Source: Darksidea phi (taxonomy: Eukaryota > Ascomycota > Dothideomycetes > Pleosporales > Lentitheciaceae). From it: a stretch of DNA of 64,000 bases. Below are positions 22,016 to 34,219 of the stretch, piece by piece. The number at the start of each line of letters is the position of its first letter. Position 1 is the first letter of the stretch. The position numbers and the translations under genes are program-made. The notes under the pieces are model-generated. The model was not told the DNA's origin, did not search any database, and worked only from the letters and a program-made list of their open reading frames with translations. Where the stretch lies: positions 28,611 through 92,610 of the forward strand of contig JASJFT010000186.1 of assembly GCA_030770425.1 (NCBI GenBank), read 5' to 3'.

Positions 22016-22809
22016 ATGTCGATCACTGGGGCTGCTCTCTTTCCCTGACAATCATCGGTCAGCATTTCAACAAAGTTTCAGTTAGCCTCAATTCTCTGGC
22101 CTTGAGATAGCTACCCCCGATCTACGTAGTGGCCATCTCAGACATTTGTCGAATATTATAAACAAAATTGAGAATGCAGCGTGTCAGTTTTTGGATTTTG
22201 TAGCGATATATTTCATCAAGGATGAGCGGAAGTTTGCTTGGGGGGGGGGGTAGGTGTTACTCGATTGAAGCTCTTCAAATCTCTTGCCCAGCCCTTTTCT
22301 CTTCGTCAAAATCTTTGTGAATTCGTGTTCCTGGTTCCACCAGCTTCTCCTTCATTTTTATATTAGTCGGTAGCCAATTGAAAAGCAGCCACTACAGCCA
22401 CCGCGTCTCATAATGTCTAGTATCGATTATAGGACGTAAGGAGTTGGGATTTCATTGAATGTATTGCTCAGCATGATGGCCATCAGCCTACAGGATTCGA
22501 TACGGTTAACTTCTTGTCCGAGACTTTAGTGAGCGAGGAAGGCTAGCTGGAACTGACTAGCAAGTGCACTATTGTTCGATCTACGACTATCATTAGGCCG
22601 AACTCGAACAGGTAAGTTTGATCGTCGAAACCACGTAAACTTCTGGCAGGTACATTGGGAGACTTGTTACACTTCCAAGATACATCATACGAGTCCTCAT
22701 TCTATTAGAAAAATACCATGCCACTATACTTCAGGCTACCAGGTCCCGCACCACTACATGCTACTGATTCATGTCCGTCTCTCAACTAACGGATCCATCA
22801 AACGGCTAT
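22016..22809. other. Convergent intergenic region with an 11-G run
   Basis: The 3' flanks of the CCCH gene and the HD-domain gene (minus strand) meet here. There is no gene. A run of eleven G lies at 22240-22250. Confidence 0.55.
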
Positions 22810-23547
22810 TCAAATAACGGATGAAACATCAATCTTCTCCATCCGCTTCCACCATTTTTCCGCGTACCTTCTCCCTGTCTCCGTCTTCAGATACCGCACA
22901 GCTTGCTCAAACTGCGTTGGAAGCAGTTGCACGGCCTCACGCTCCGACCAGTCGCCTCCGAACATGAAGCAGCGTCCTCGGCCCGGGACACCCAGAGTAT
23001 CAATCCGAGCAGCATCCTGGACGATTTTTAGCACAGGATAATCTTCACACTCCGTCTTCACAATATCCGGGTCCGCCTGCTCCCTGGAAAATGATACGCG
23101 CGGGATCATATACTCGACCTCTCGCGCCAGCGGAAGCGGGACGTTGCAGTGGTGCAGCATGTCTCGGATGTCGTCTTCCTGCGTATGCCCGATAGCGAGG
23201 TAGTCCGGATCGCCGACTTCATGCATCATAGCGCACAGGTACATGACTGTGGGATCTACTTTCTTCACCCAGGAGGAGCGATGCGATAGCTCTTTGGTGT
23301 AGATGTGGTGCGCGAGAGCGACGACGCGCTGGATGTGCTCGTAGTCGTGAGAGGGGCCGAAGCTGGCGCCATTCATGTAGTTTCGTACATCCAAATTCAC
23401 TGCTTCGAAGATGGGTTGGTATTTGGGCGGAATACCAAGTTTGGCCTTGTTGAAGAGGACTTGGGAGTGGGCGCCTGGAGGAAGTGAAGCTCCCCGTGAG
23501 GGGTTTGCGTTTGAGGGGTGTATGTACTTTTTTATGTTTCTGAACAT
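22810..23547 (-). CDS. HD-domain phosphohydrolase-like protein
   Basis: A single-exon minus-strand gene, 245 aa. The HD-superfamily layout is present: an early His in SHDYEHIQRVVALA, the central metal motif as MMHEVGDPDY, and a distal DAARIDTLG with Asp. The central pair is His-Glu where the family normally has His-Asp, so metal binding may be altered. Members hydrolyse phosphate esters of nucleotides or similar compounds; the substrate is unknown. It is probably cytosolic, since no signal peptide or membrane helix is seen. The 26 residues before the fold are basic and Pro-rich, and could be a targeting leader or just disordered. Confidence 0.75.
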   Translation of the reverse strand: MFRNIKKYIHPSNANPSRGASLPPGAHSQVLFNKAKLGIPPKYQPIFEAVNLDVRNYMNGASFGPSHDYEHIQRVVALAHHIYTKELSHRSSWVKKVDPTVMYLCAMMHEVGDPDYLAIGHTQEDDIRDMLHHCNVPLPLAREVEYMIPRVSFSREQADPDIVKTECEDYPVLKIVQDAARIDTLGVPGRGRCFMFGGDWSEREAVQLLPTQFEQAVRYLKTETGRRYAEKWWKRMEKIDVSSVI

Positions 23548-26148
23548 CTTGATGCCACCTTGATTCGCGTGCGAGAGTCTGGTTGTGGGAGGTGTTTTTG
23601 ATGTATTGCTTGGTTAAGGCGATGGCGATCGAATATAGTAATTTATACTTGGATGAATGAAGCTGGCATAAAATGTCTGGATAGTAACAGTGACGACGCA
23701 TTGTGTATTCACAAATCTTAGGTGTAGGTATGTGAAGATTTACTCAGCTGTGTGAATGTCATAATCACTTGTCCAAGGAGTCCATTCTTTGTTCACATTG
23801 ATTGTTCCTGTGAGTCGATGGCTGAAGTACAACTTGGCACTGTTCTTGCGCATCTGTTAACAGAATCATGTACATAAGTCTAGGTACTATTCTGGTGACT
23901 TATCGGTGTTGTGCATCCTGACTGCCCTCAAGAGCTAGTACGCGTAAAAGGATGTTCCAAGTGGCCAGACCCGTTGGCTCATCTTGATATGTCACCATCT
24001 TAACAATGTACAAGACCCTTATGATTGTGTGATAGTAGGAAGCATGCATCGTGAAGATATGTGGATCATTTACTATTAAACCTGTAAGAAAGCGCAACGC
24101 TCTGGCGACAATTTCAACATTGAGCTCCTGGAGAGACGAGGTGGCAACATATGAGAAAGTCGACAGCCAGAAATGCTGATTGACTGACTACGATTTATTT
24201 CGAACGCAACTCAGCGGTAGTGCAAAAGATGTTGTTGAAAGCTGTTATGAAGTACGATCCGCCGGATGAGGACTAGGTCATCAACAGATCCCGTCAGAGA
24301 CATTTGATTCTAGTACGTACTGGGCTACACTTTGCGCTGAATAAACATCTTACCCCTATAGGCGCGAATGAGCCACTGGTTAGAGCTCCTCAATAACGCA
24401 GCCACTTCCATCAAAACAATACTGCAGCCACAATAACTCGCTCCCGGAAGTAGCCGTCCGGACCTACACCTGCCTACTCAGCCCTGGTACACCTAGATAT
24501 CGAAACTCGCACCACCCATGCAACGGGCGAACAGACCACCCAATAAGCACCAGCAGCAACTGTCATCCCTCAACGGCCCGCATTACGAGTCTCACAACCT
24601 CATCCACTCACTACCAACCCGTCCCACGAAGCTATTTCTCCGCCCGAGACAACGGGCCCGTACAAAAGGTACGAGGGAAGCAGGAGGTACTAATTATGGA
24701 CAGAGACACGAAGAAAATGAGGCGGTGCATGCGCAGTTTTCGTGGCGTGTACGAGGTGGTGCGGCTGGTAAAAGCGCGTTGGTGGTCTCGCTTGGAACGT
24801 GGAGGTTGGGGTCGACGTCATCACGAAACCACACATGCTAACCACAACAGCACCTTTGTAGCCTCCGTAGTGCTGTATGCACTGTAATTATAGCCACCAC
24901 AACCATCATCACCCCACCAATGCATTTACCAAGCCCAACTTCATAGCCACAAATGCACCAAAAGGCGCAGCCATGCAAAATTCGCACCGCTCGCTCTGCC
25001 ATGCTCATCCACCCCACTAGCTGCATCTACCTTATCCTAAACCTGCCCTGTGACCTGTTCATCTCCCACCCCCAACTTCCCTCCTCCTCCATGCGGAAAG
25101 CGTTGCGAAAACTAGACCCAGTAGTATGGCTGGTGCAGCGTACTTGGTAACACCTACCAATTTGGCGTGCCACCATTACCATGGTAATACCCGGCTCAAA
25201 ATAATACAACATGAGCGGCAAGCGTATAGCGGCACTTGGGTCCCACATGCGCCTTCTTCCTCTCTTACTATACGCTTCCCCCTTGTGTTCTTCCCCTACG
25301 GTAGCTAGCATAGTGTCACACCGTATCCTTGGAGCGGACTGAACAAGGGCAAGCGAGCGTGCTTTAGGTCGGCGTCCTTAATATATACAGCGGGTATTTA
25401 TGCAGCGAATCGGGAGAAACGCATTGCTGGAACGTGATCCTTGAGCCGATTGAGTTCTCACATGGGCAAGGAACATGGGTGTTGGAACCGAACCTCGCAA
25501 TATGAGGGACTGTATTTGTTTCTATATTGGGAGTTGGCGCTAAGTGTGATTGGGCAGGTGGGTGAATAGTATCGGGACCGATAGAATGATATTATTTCTC
25601 GTTGCATCACCGTGAACATGAGAGATCCAAGGCTATCTTTGGTATAATGGTATTTTACACCACGCTCCCTGCGAGCCACTCCTCACATCGTAGACAGGAA
25701 CCAAGCCCTACATTGTCCTACTCGCCAATTTCTAATGCCGATACTACTTCTTTCTGACCGAAGTCCGCGGTGATCTCAATCATACAATACGGTAGCCCCA
25801 CATCGAAGTTGCATCGCTCTCGGGAGGTTGGGGGCTTCTGGCGTTCCGACCTTGAACCCTGCTCCGTGCGCATCGGGCGTGCGGGTGTAAGAAACAAATA
25901 CGAAGTGTCCGTCCCAAAACTCTGTAATCACCATGTAGACGCCCATGTGTTCGCTGGTCCACTATTCGTCATTCAACCGTCAGGATGTGGTGTTTGCGAT
26001 TTGGCGTTGTTGCTCGGCTCGGTCGAGGTTCTCTAGCGTAGCGTGAAAGCTCCGCTGGTCATCTGTTAGCCAACGTCCGCCGATGCACGCGCATTGCAAT
26101 GTGCGGTTCGTGAAGAAGCCAATGCAATAAAAAATACATGTCGAGACC
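23548..26148. other. Gene-poor stretch of 2.6 kb
   Basis: I could not assemble any gene on either strand. Frames are at most about 107 codons (24518-24841), compositionally biased and without splice partners. No terminal repeats, transposase fragment or RNA gene was seen. Short A/T-rich blocks alternate with C-rich blocks. Confidence 0.5.
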
Positions 26149-29100
26149 TCAAGTCGCATCCAGTTCTGGGATCATCAGACTCGGCGCCCTGGCAATAATT
26201 GCCTTGTTCCGCATGCTCATCAACCGATCATAGTGCGGCCGAATATCATAATCTTTAAACGCTTCTCCTGACCCAATCTTGACACTTCTCAGCATACACT
26301 TGCCGTCCTTGACCCAGAAGATCTGCAGCACATTCTCCAATGGCATAGCGAGCGCAATAGCTCCGGGCTTGAACACGCTGGTACTGATCTTGCTGGACGA
26401 CTTCTTGAGTTTGCGCGGGGAAAGAGTGCCTCTTGCGGTGTACTCGAATTGAATGATTTCGGTCATGGCGTTGACGACGATGAAGGTCAGGCCAGAGGGT
26501 GATTGTGCGGCATGCACAACCTTGGTGCTGTAGGTTTCGTTTTGGAGAGGATCGTAGCCGGGGAATGGTATGAGGACGGGGTATTCTTTTCCAAGGAAGG
26601 CGGTTACAAGGGTGCATCGCCTCATTGAGTCGTAGAAGACTCCCGTAAGGTCTCCATCGTTCAATGTCCAAGGTGGCATCTTAAACGAGCGCGAGTGCTC
26701 AGATATTGTGCCCACGGGTTCTCGTGTGCAATCCCAAACATCAACGTATATGCAATGATCTCCAAGCTGCGTTGCCACAGCTAGCCGCTTGCTGTCCGTT
26801 GAGAAGTAGATCTTCCTTGAGATGATGGCTGTTTGTCGTTGTTGCTCTTCCGCCTTCTCTTTGGAGCTGAGCCCCTTCAGCTGGCTTCCGAACCAGCCCG
26901 ACTCTATCTTGTCATGATTATCGACGTCCGTGAGGGATTCATCGCTTGTCGTTCGTGCCACCGATACCGTTCGCTTGTGCGAAATGCCTCCTCTTAACTC
27001 ATACACGTAGATTTGATGGTGGAAGGCAATGGCCTTGATTCCATTTTCCAGGCTGAACAGTTGCATGTTATCATTCAATGACGTCGCAACGTACTTGTCG
27101 TTTCGTGAAACAGCGATGCAAATATCGCTCGATCTGCCTGAAAACTCCAGGTCAGTCTCGTACTCAGGTGTCAAATTGTGGCCGTCAAAAACAACTAGCT
27201 TCCTCTTCAACGAGCCATTTGCTGCTATGACGGCGCACTTGTGGTTGCCAGCCGCCACAGCTTCAATACCGGCTACTTCATACCTGCAGCCTTGAATCGC
27301 CGAGGCGTCATTACTCGGGATGTCGAATCGCACTAGATGGTCGGCACCTTTACCCCACAACAATAAGGAATGCCCTGCAGATGAGAACACAAACGATGGT
27401 TCCTTGGGTAATGGAAACGCTTCTCGTTCCTTCGTAGTCGGTTTCCGCCGTATGGAATTAGCTATTCTGACGGTTCGGCTAGGCGACTTCACTTTTGCTA
27501 CGCTGCCACCACTCCTCATAGAGTCAGACGAAGGAGTGGTTAGCCGGCCAGTTGAGGTCTCTGATGGTGCAAAAGCAGACATGCTTTCTGCGATGCTTTC
27601 GGTAATAGTCGGGGTGTGAATCGGAATGGGAAGGTCCATAGATAGCCTCGAACCGACAGCCATGGGTATTGGTACATTGAGTGACTCGTTGAGTGGGCTT
27701 ACTGGATAATCGATGGGGGAACCACGGGAGTGGGATCGCTGAGGAAAAGGGCTGTACGGTCCTGGACTGACAGGCGAATCCGTAGTATATCGCGGGGGCT
27801 GTACCAATGGCGGTATATGAGCGTCCGGGTCGCTTGACCGTGATACGTGGCTTGGTACGCTAACGTTCATAGTGGAGGTTGACGGGAGACTTATTCCGAC
27901 ACTTCCGGCGTCTGAGGCTGAACGGGATGCAGCGGAAGCAGAAGTCGTCTCGTACGAACTCGAATCGCCAACGCTGTACTGGCTAAGGCTATAGTCGTCC
28001 ACGGTGAAGTTGTCAAGGGCAGTTGAAAGGTGCTGGAAGGGCTCAACAATGCGAGCATACTTGATCTTCTCGCCCGAAGTACAGCTTGGACACTGAATAC
28101 CTGCACCCCGTCAAACAAGATCCTGAAACTAGAAGAGCGCGGGTTGTACCTTCTTTCCAATTGATCATTGGAGAATTTTCCTGAACACTCTGTGATGTGT
28201 GAGTCATTTCTCATCCTCTGACCACGGAGTCAGAAAGCATTGTATAGAAATTCCTTACCTCGTATGCCCATTTATCGCACCAACGCAGCTTGTACTCCAG
28301 AAACTTCTTTGGTATGACATGCAACTTAGGACAGTCGACGATGTAAACAGGCAAGAACGATCCCTCCAACTCTTTCGATAGCGTCTCACCACTTGGGGAA
28401 GTCATCTTGATAACCCATTCTTTTACTATTTCTTGAACATCATTTGACGTAACTCCGGTTCGTCGAATACTAAATTGTTCATAGCCGGATGTGCGATTCG
28501 ACAGCCAGTCGGCGAAGCTCGTCAAAGCTGTCTCAAAATAGGGATTGTACTCTGAAATGCGTTTGCTGTAGCTCTGGCTGCGAGATGGTGTTGGGCGTGC
28601 TGATGCGCGTTGTTGCTATGTGGGTATGGTAAGCCAAAGTGGCTTTGACATAAGTGAGCGAACTTACAAAAGCAGAGTCTTGTCTTGACAAGAAGCTATC
28701 CAGATCTTCGTTCCAATCGAGAAGTGTGATGGCCAATGAGTCCATCAGAGCCGGAGTTGGCGTCATCGGTCCGGTCACATGAAATATTGATACAACGAGG
28801 CTCGTCCTAGCGTGCCATAACTGCTCCAGCATCTCATCCGTGTCAACTCCAAACTGGTTGGAGCCAAGCACGCCGGTCTGTCGATGGAGGTCGACATACC
28901 GCTGGGTGACTGCGCATTCAACGGCCCAAAGAGAGTCGAACAGCACCCAGAACGCATCAATCCAGTCCTCCTCTTGAATCCCATGAATGAGCGGTGTGAC
29001 AAAAGTTTCAGGTCTAATGTCTAGCGGATACTGGAAAAGTTAGTTTGGAAACAGACCGGCTTGTGAGAGACCTACGAGGCCTGCTGCATATGTGGGTAAA

Positions 29101-29711
29101 TTGGCCTTCGTCCATTCCTGCTGGTAAGGATTTTCGGTCGATGTCTCGTTCAAGGAATTCAAGATTTCAGCAAATAGATCCGAGACAATGAAGCGCTCGA
29201 TACCGTGCAATCGATCATCCCGCCAGGCGGAATTGATAGCGTTCTGCAATCGGCGCTTGTCGTTCGCAACCAAGCTTTCCTTCCGGAGGAGCAAGAGACG
29301 CAGCCCGGACAATATCGTTTGCGCTAAAATGTGCCGCGGTCGCGTAAATTCCCTCGTCATAAGCGTTGTCTGACTCGAAAATAGTCTCGTCTTGACGTTT
29401 ATGAGGTAAAGGATGGTGGAGAAGAGGAGTTCGGCCGGTAGCAAGCTCGACGCTACGTAAGGTGGGCATTCCGCCACACCCGTCGCAATCCCGCTCAAAT
29501 AACATCGCTGAAGGTCGAAAATAGTTTTCAGCCAAATAATCGTCCGAACAGAGTCTTCTATAACTCCCGAAGCGTCCCCCTGGAGGGCTGACTCAAGCGA
29601 ATGCTGCCCGATAATCTCTCTCACGATGTTCGCAACATCGTGTCTGCCTTCAAGGTGCTGCCAGACATCCGCGAGGTTCCTGTGCCGAAGGGACATTGAC
29701 GCGAAGAACAA
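26149..29711 (-). CDS. Large WD40/beta-propeller-like protein, unknown role
   Basis: Five minus-strand exons (29711-29076, 29030-28668, 28615-28259, 28189-28150, 28100-26149) join to 1115 aa. The start could also be the Met at 29696. The N-terminal 450 residues are mostly helical, and I recognise no domain there. A Ser-rich QQRASARPTPSRSQSYSKR linker sits near residue 335. A GIQCPSC pair then leads to a disordered Ser/Pro segment (about 480-680). The C-terminal half reads like a beta-propeller: SFVFSSAGHSLLLWGKG, YEVAGIEAVAAGNHKCAVIAA, DICIAVSRNDKYVATSLND, KIYFSTDSKRLAVATQ and so on, in about seven blade-like stretches. Propellers usually serve as protein-binding platforms. The exon of only 40 nt (28189-28150) is required to connect the halves in frame. 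Confidence 0.75.
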
Positions 29712-30524
29712 AGGTCCAGATCAGCGCAGCAGCGCGCGCAATATGGATGGTGTGGCTTTCGCAAATTGTCTGGTGGTTTGGGAAGGATGCATGACGGGAA
29801 GGAGATGCGTCTCGAAGCCCGTGAACGCGATCGGGCTTCGTTGCCTGCGAGCGTGCAACAGCTTTTGCGGGACAGCTTGTCTTGGCCGCCACATTCCGGG
29901 AAGACGTGGTAGAGCAGGCTGATGCACGTCTACAGTGGTTGGGTGTTCAGCTCGACTAGGGTGGTGTAATATATTATCGCGAAACGAACGAATGGCCCTT
30001 GCCGACCCTCTCATTTACCTCCCTCGGCCTCTCGTGCGCGCGTCCTAGCACTGCCGAGCCCACGAATAATTATAGAGCGGGCCGCGGTCTAACTTGGAAT
30101 TGCCAATATGCCGCGGCGAAAACCTGTCTCTGTCCGATTTCGATTGACCGGCTGGCGTCACGTGCCCCGGCCCTGCCGCCTGGTGCGCCTCTATAGCCAC
30201 CCATGGTCAAATGTGGCAGGTACCTAGTGAGGCACAGAAGAGGCGTAACCTTGTCTGACTTGACAACTAGGTGGCCCCGCTTGGTGCGACCAGTCCGAAA
30301 TGAAAAGCTGGGGCTATTTCGGTCATCGCGGGCGATAAGGGTACTGGTTATGTACTTCTTGAAGGCGGTGTCTTGGATATTATGTACCATCTATCAAACA
30401 TCCATAAGCAAGCGTCATTGGTGCCACAATAACGCTGGTTGTACAAGCTGCCAGAAGGCCCAACGCCGCCACCATCCCAGAAATGCCTTTTGGTATCGTC
30501 AGAAGGAAATTCGTATCCGCATCT
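29712..30524. other. Intergenic region upstream of the propeller gene
   Basis: Promoter side of the propeller gene and 3' flank of the permease gene. Several overlapping short frames are open, mostly because the segment is GC-rich. None is supported as a gene. Confidence 0.5.
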
Positions 30525-32452
30525 TTATTTGAGCCAACCCCAGAAGAAGGCAACAATCGCCTTCATGTTCTCCTCGTCCCACACTGGGGCTTTAGGATTC
30601 GGGAGGTTGAGGTGGCCCCTCCGCCGCCCAGGCACAACGACCTTGGGAGGCGGACGATGGATCTGCATCGAAGCATTCCGCCGCCAATTTAGGGGGTTCC
30701 AGCCGTCTGACTTGACATGATAGGCCGCAACAAGCGCGAAGAACGCCAAAATCTACGAGCGAGGTTAGCGCCAACATTCAGTGTTGCATTGGAACACGGA
30801 AGACTTACGCCAACGTACGACGCTATGAAATCGGGTAATGAAAAGGGATGCACAAATGCTCGCCAGTTGTTGAACAGAATGAGCAAGATGCAGAAGCAGA
30901 GTCCGTAATAGGCTCGGAAGAGCTGACCATGAGTCCGATAGGGGTATTGCTTGTCATCTCGGTTGAAGGCGCTGCGATTCTCGAGCGTATGGTCCTCCGC
31001 GGCGGCCTTGATTGCATGATAGAATATGATATAAGATAGGCAGATGACGCTGTAGCAAATGAGTTCTGAAACGACTGCGTTATTCGTGATTCGGCCCAGA
31101 ACGACCGAGGGAAACGGCTTGATAGCCAAGAATGACACGAGGCCGACGCACCAGGATACGGTCACCGTACCCAAAGGCACACCTCTTGCCGTCGTTCTCT
31201 CTAATCGTCTCCTGCTATTCTGGAACCACACAGGCCATGCTTCCGGGATGCTTGCAAGCGCGTGTAGCAGACGGCTCGAATTATAGAGAGCATTGATGCC
31301 AGATGTCGTTGCGGAGAAGATGAAGAAACCATTGAAGATGGACGGCCAGATGCGGAGATGATTGCGGACTGCCGCAAGGACGAACACGCTGTTTTGTCCT
31401 GCTCTGATGCTGTTTATCTGGATATTGACAAGGTTAGGGTCATCGTCTGTAGGGTGTCAGTGTGTGCGTTAAGCGCGCTTCGTTCCAGCTACACTTACAA
31501 GGTACATTGAGGCCCCCTACGAAAGTGCCCAGAACGTACAAAATCGTGATGCGCAAAGTCAACTTCTTGGTCGCAAGCTTGATCGTTTCGTGCTTCTCGA
31601 GGTCCTTATTTTCGGGCGCCGTTATGGCGATGGTTTCAAAGCCGACGAAAGAAAACAATGAGGCAGCTGTGGCCGTCCACAAGGAGGTGAAGTGCCCAAC
31701 ATCGCCTCTTAGAATGATGCCCGGATCCGCATCGTGCGATGGGTGCACTACCATACCGTCGGAAGAGAAGCCCCAGGGTTTGTTCCACGTCCAGAAGTGG
31801 TTGCCGTGATGTACTTTTTGCATTGCGGAGATAATAACGTTGAACACGATGAGTAGAGATATGAATATGATCTTGATGACGCCGAACCAGTATTCCAGTT
31901 GACCGTAATGGCGCACCGGGAGAAGATTGAGCAGGCCGATCAGGATTAGGAAGAGAAAGACCCAGACTGCAGGACTATACCCTTCCGTATTCCATCCCAA
32001 CTCTGCGTCTGGATAACCGACAGATTTTAGGTATTCGGAATCGAAACGGAACTTCCAAAGTTGCGCGACGGCGAGAACCTCTGCAGCGAGAATCACAACC
32101 CACGCAAACCAGGTAATCCAGCCTGTCGCATAGCCGACCGCTTCATCGATGAACCGTCCCGGAAATTCGAACAACGGTCCTTGAATCGGAAATAAGGCCG
32201 TCATTTCTCCCAGACAGGCAATGACAGCCCACATAACGGACGATGCGAGGACCACAGCAACGATCGCGAGGCCTGGTCCGGCGATATAGATGGCCTTGCC
32301 ACTTCCTAGGAACAGACCAAAGCCTATACAGGCACTGAAAGCCATCATGTTCACATGGCGCTCTTTCAGATCCGCGCTACAGAGGTCAGTATCTGCCGCA
32401 AGATGTGTTGAAACGATAGATAGTACCTCAAGACGGTGCGTCTCGACGACAT
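30525..32452 (-). CDS. Amino acid permease (YAT/AAP family)
   Basis: Four minus-strand exons (32452-32427, 32376-31499, 31446-30809, 30752-30525) give 589 aa. The first exon is only 26 nt. The protein opens with LKERHVNMMAFSACIGFGLFLGSGKAIYIAGPG, the family's typical first membrane segment. It continues with GEMTALFPIQGP, FVGFETIAITAPEN and the substrate-side VPYDDPNL loop formed exactly across the second splice. In all there are about twelve membrane helices and a polar C-terminal tail ending FFWGWLK. It should import amino acids at the plasma membrane by proton symport; specificity cannot be read. Compared with typical yeast permeases the N-terminal cytosolic tail is very short (about 10 residues), which may mean that an upstream exon was missed. 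Confidence 0.88.
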
Positions 32453-33432
32453 GGTGGACGGATCTTCGCTCGATCGGGAAAACATTCAGCGTTCAAATCC
32501 AGAGGTCTGTCCGGTGGAGCGCATCGAGCACTTCGCAGAATGTCAATGACGAGGCTTGCAGGAAACGATGCGAACAGGCGATGCTACTGCATAATAGGGT
32601 CGAGTTCAGTCGAACCCGAGTCGGCGAACAGAATGCGTCTTCATTAAAGGCGGCGAATGAACGTCCGAGGGGTGTCTGAGGGGGCTTGCAGGCGCATGCA
32701 GTGCATTTCAGCTGCAAATACCTATTTGCAGGTGCTCATCACCGGCGGGGTCGCACAGAAGCGCAGGGGTTCTCTGCGTCCCGCCAGCGCCCTTTCGTTG
32801 GCTAGACATTTTACCCAGCGGGTGGTGCAAGTGGGAGCGGTCCAGGCCGATCGACAAATTGTGTTGGATGGCGTTCGAAAGCAGGGGGTGAATACGAAAC
32901 ACGACGCCTATCCTGGCAGGAGGTGCAGAGCGTAGGCGGAGGTGATTGGAGGGTGGACATGGCCAAGGACCGGAGCGGCTTTCGCCCGGGCGGTGGGAGG
33001 ATGTGCATACGCTGGTGATGAATGCGTCCTAGCGGCGGGCAGCCGTTGTGGTGTGGCTCCTCTCGCCTGCTGTCACGGACACGCCGTGGATTAAGTTACA
33101 GCATCGCTTCGCTAACTCTCTAATCTTTCTCGTTTTGTATGGGTTTTGGGGCTTTGGCAGGTACCCTTCAAGCTTCAAAGAGACATCTACATGAGTCATC
33201 ATTCTTCCCGCTTGCGGACTACAACAACCTTAATTGACATGAATCCATGATATTCCTCAACTCACAGTATCAAGACGAGTAAGCCGAGCAAATGTCTTGA
33301 TCCCTAGCCTCGGGAGGATAGCCTAATTAATTAGACAAAACCCTCGAATAACAATGACACAACACCTCTCGACTCAAGCCCGCGTATACCGCAACCTCCT
33401 CTCAGCTGTCACTCCATTCCATCCATCTCTGC
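32453..33432. other. Intergenic, no supported gene
   Basis: Promoter side of the permease gene and 3' flank of the small minus-strand gene. Short frames around 32650-32940 are open on both strands because of composition. Nothing recognisable was seen. Confidence 0.5.
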
Positions 33433-33919
33433 TCATCTCCTCCCCCTAACCCCGCCGATGCCATAGATCTTCTCAACCCTATCCTCCACCACGCCCGCCA
33501 GCACCGTCATCGCGTCCTCCACGGTCCCTCTAACACTCCTGCCCCGCTCAATTACCTGAATCTTGCGCACCGACACCATAACCGGTTTTCCCTTCTCACT
33601 GCCGGTTTCGCATGCGTCGACGCCCTCAGCCGCTCCCAGAAGCTCATCGTAGATCGAATACACGTTGGCGTAGCATAGATACTGGGGCACGAAGGCGCCC
33701 GTGATTGGGTCGAACGTATTGCTGCTGATTTCGATGCGGCCGCTCATGATGTCGATAAGCGGTTTGTCAGGGTGGAGGAGTCTGGCGTTGGCTGTGGGTT
33801 TGGGCTGTTAGCATGCTGTGGGAGGCAGCGAGAAGGCAGGTACCGAGGATCTGATGGCGGATCCAGGGCGGGCTAGATGCGCTTTGCGTTGTCGTGTCTG
33901 TGGGCATTGAGGACGGCAT
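33433..33919 (-). CDS. Small conserved-looking protein, unknown function
   Basis: Exons 33919-33844 and 33791-33433 (intron 52 nt, GTACCT to CACAG) give 144 aa. The joined protein has IRHQILANARLLHPDKPLID across the splice, then RIEISSNTFDPITGAFVPQYLCYANVYSIYDELL and a C-terminal VEDAMTVLAGVVEDRVEKIYG. I recognise no family. No signal peptide or membrane helix is present. The first 20 residues are Ser/Thr-rich and probably disordered. It lies between two minus-strand genes for a permease and a secreted glucanase, but with about 1 kb to the first there is no sign of shared control. Confidence 0.55.
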
Positions 33920-34219
33920 TTGGGTGGTGTTGCTGTTGTGGTGGGTAAGATGAATTAATACTTGAAAGTGGGTAATGTTGGAACGCATGTTAGATCGTAG
34001 ATTTAGGGCATCTGTGTATGGGAGGTGCAAACGTGGTATGAGGAAGCCGTAGGTGGGATAGGGAGGTGTTAGAGGAGGCAAGGGCTCGCCGCATGTTCGC
34101 ACACTGTCACAGTTCGGTAATGCTTCATAACTAGACCCTGCTATTAATACTGTGCTTTACGTTTGTCTCCCAATATCCTCCAAGAGGCTACATACAAATC
34201 AAATTACTATTTAATCTCT
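33920..34219. other. Short intergenic region
   Basis: This is 300 bases between two minus-strand genes. It holds the promoter of the small gene and the 3' end of the GH55 gene. No further feature is seen. Confidence 0.5.

Noticed and set aside
24518..24841. 107-codon plus-strand open frame
   Set aside because: Composition-driven frame in a repeat-free but gene-poor region, with no domain and no partner exon.
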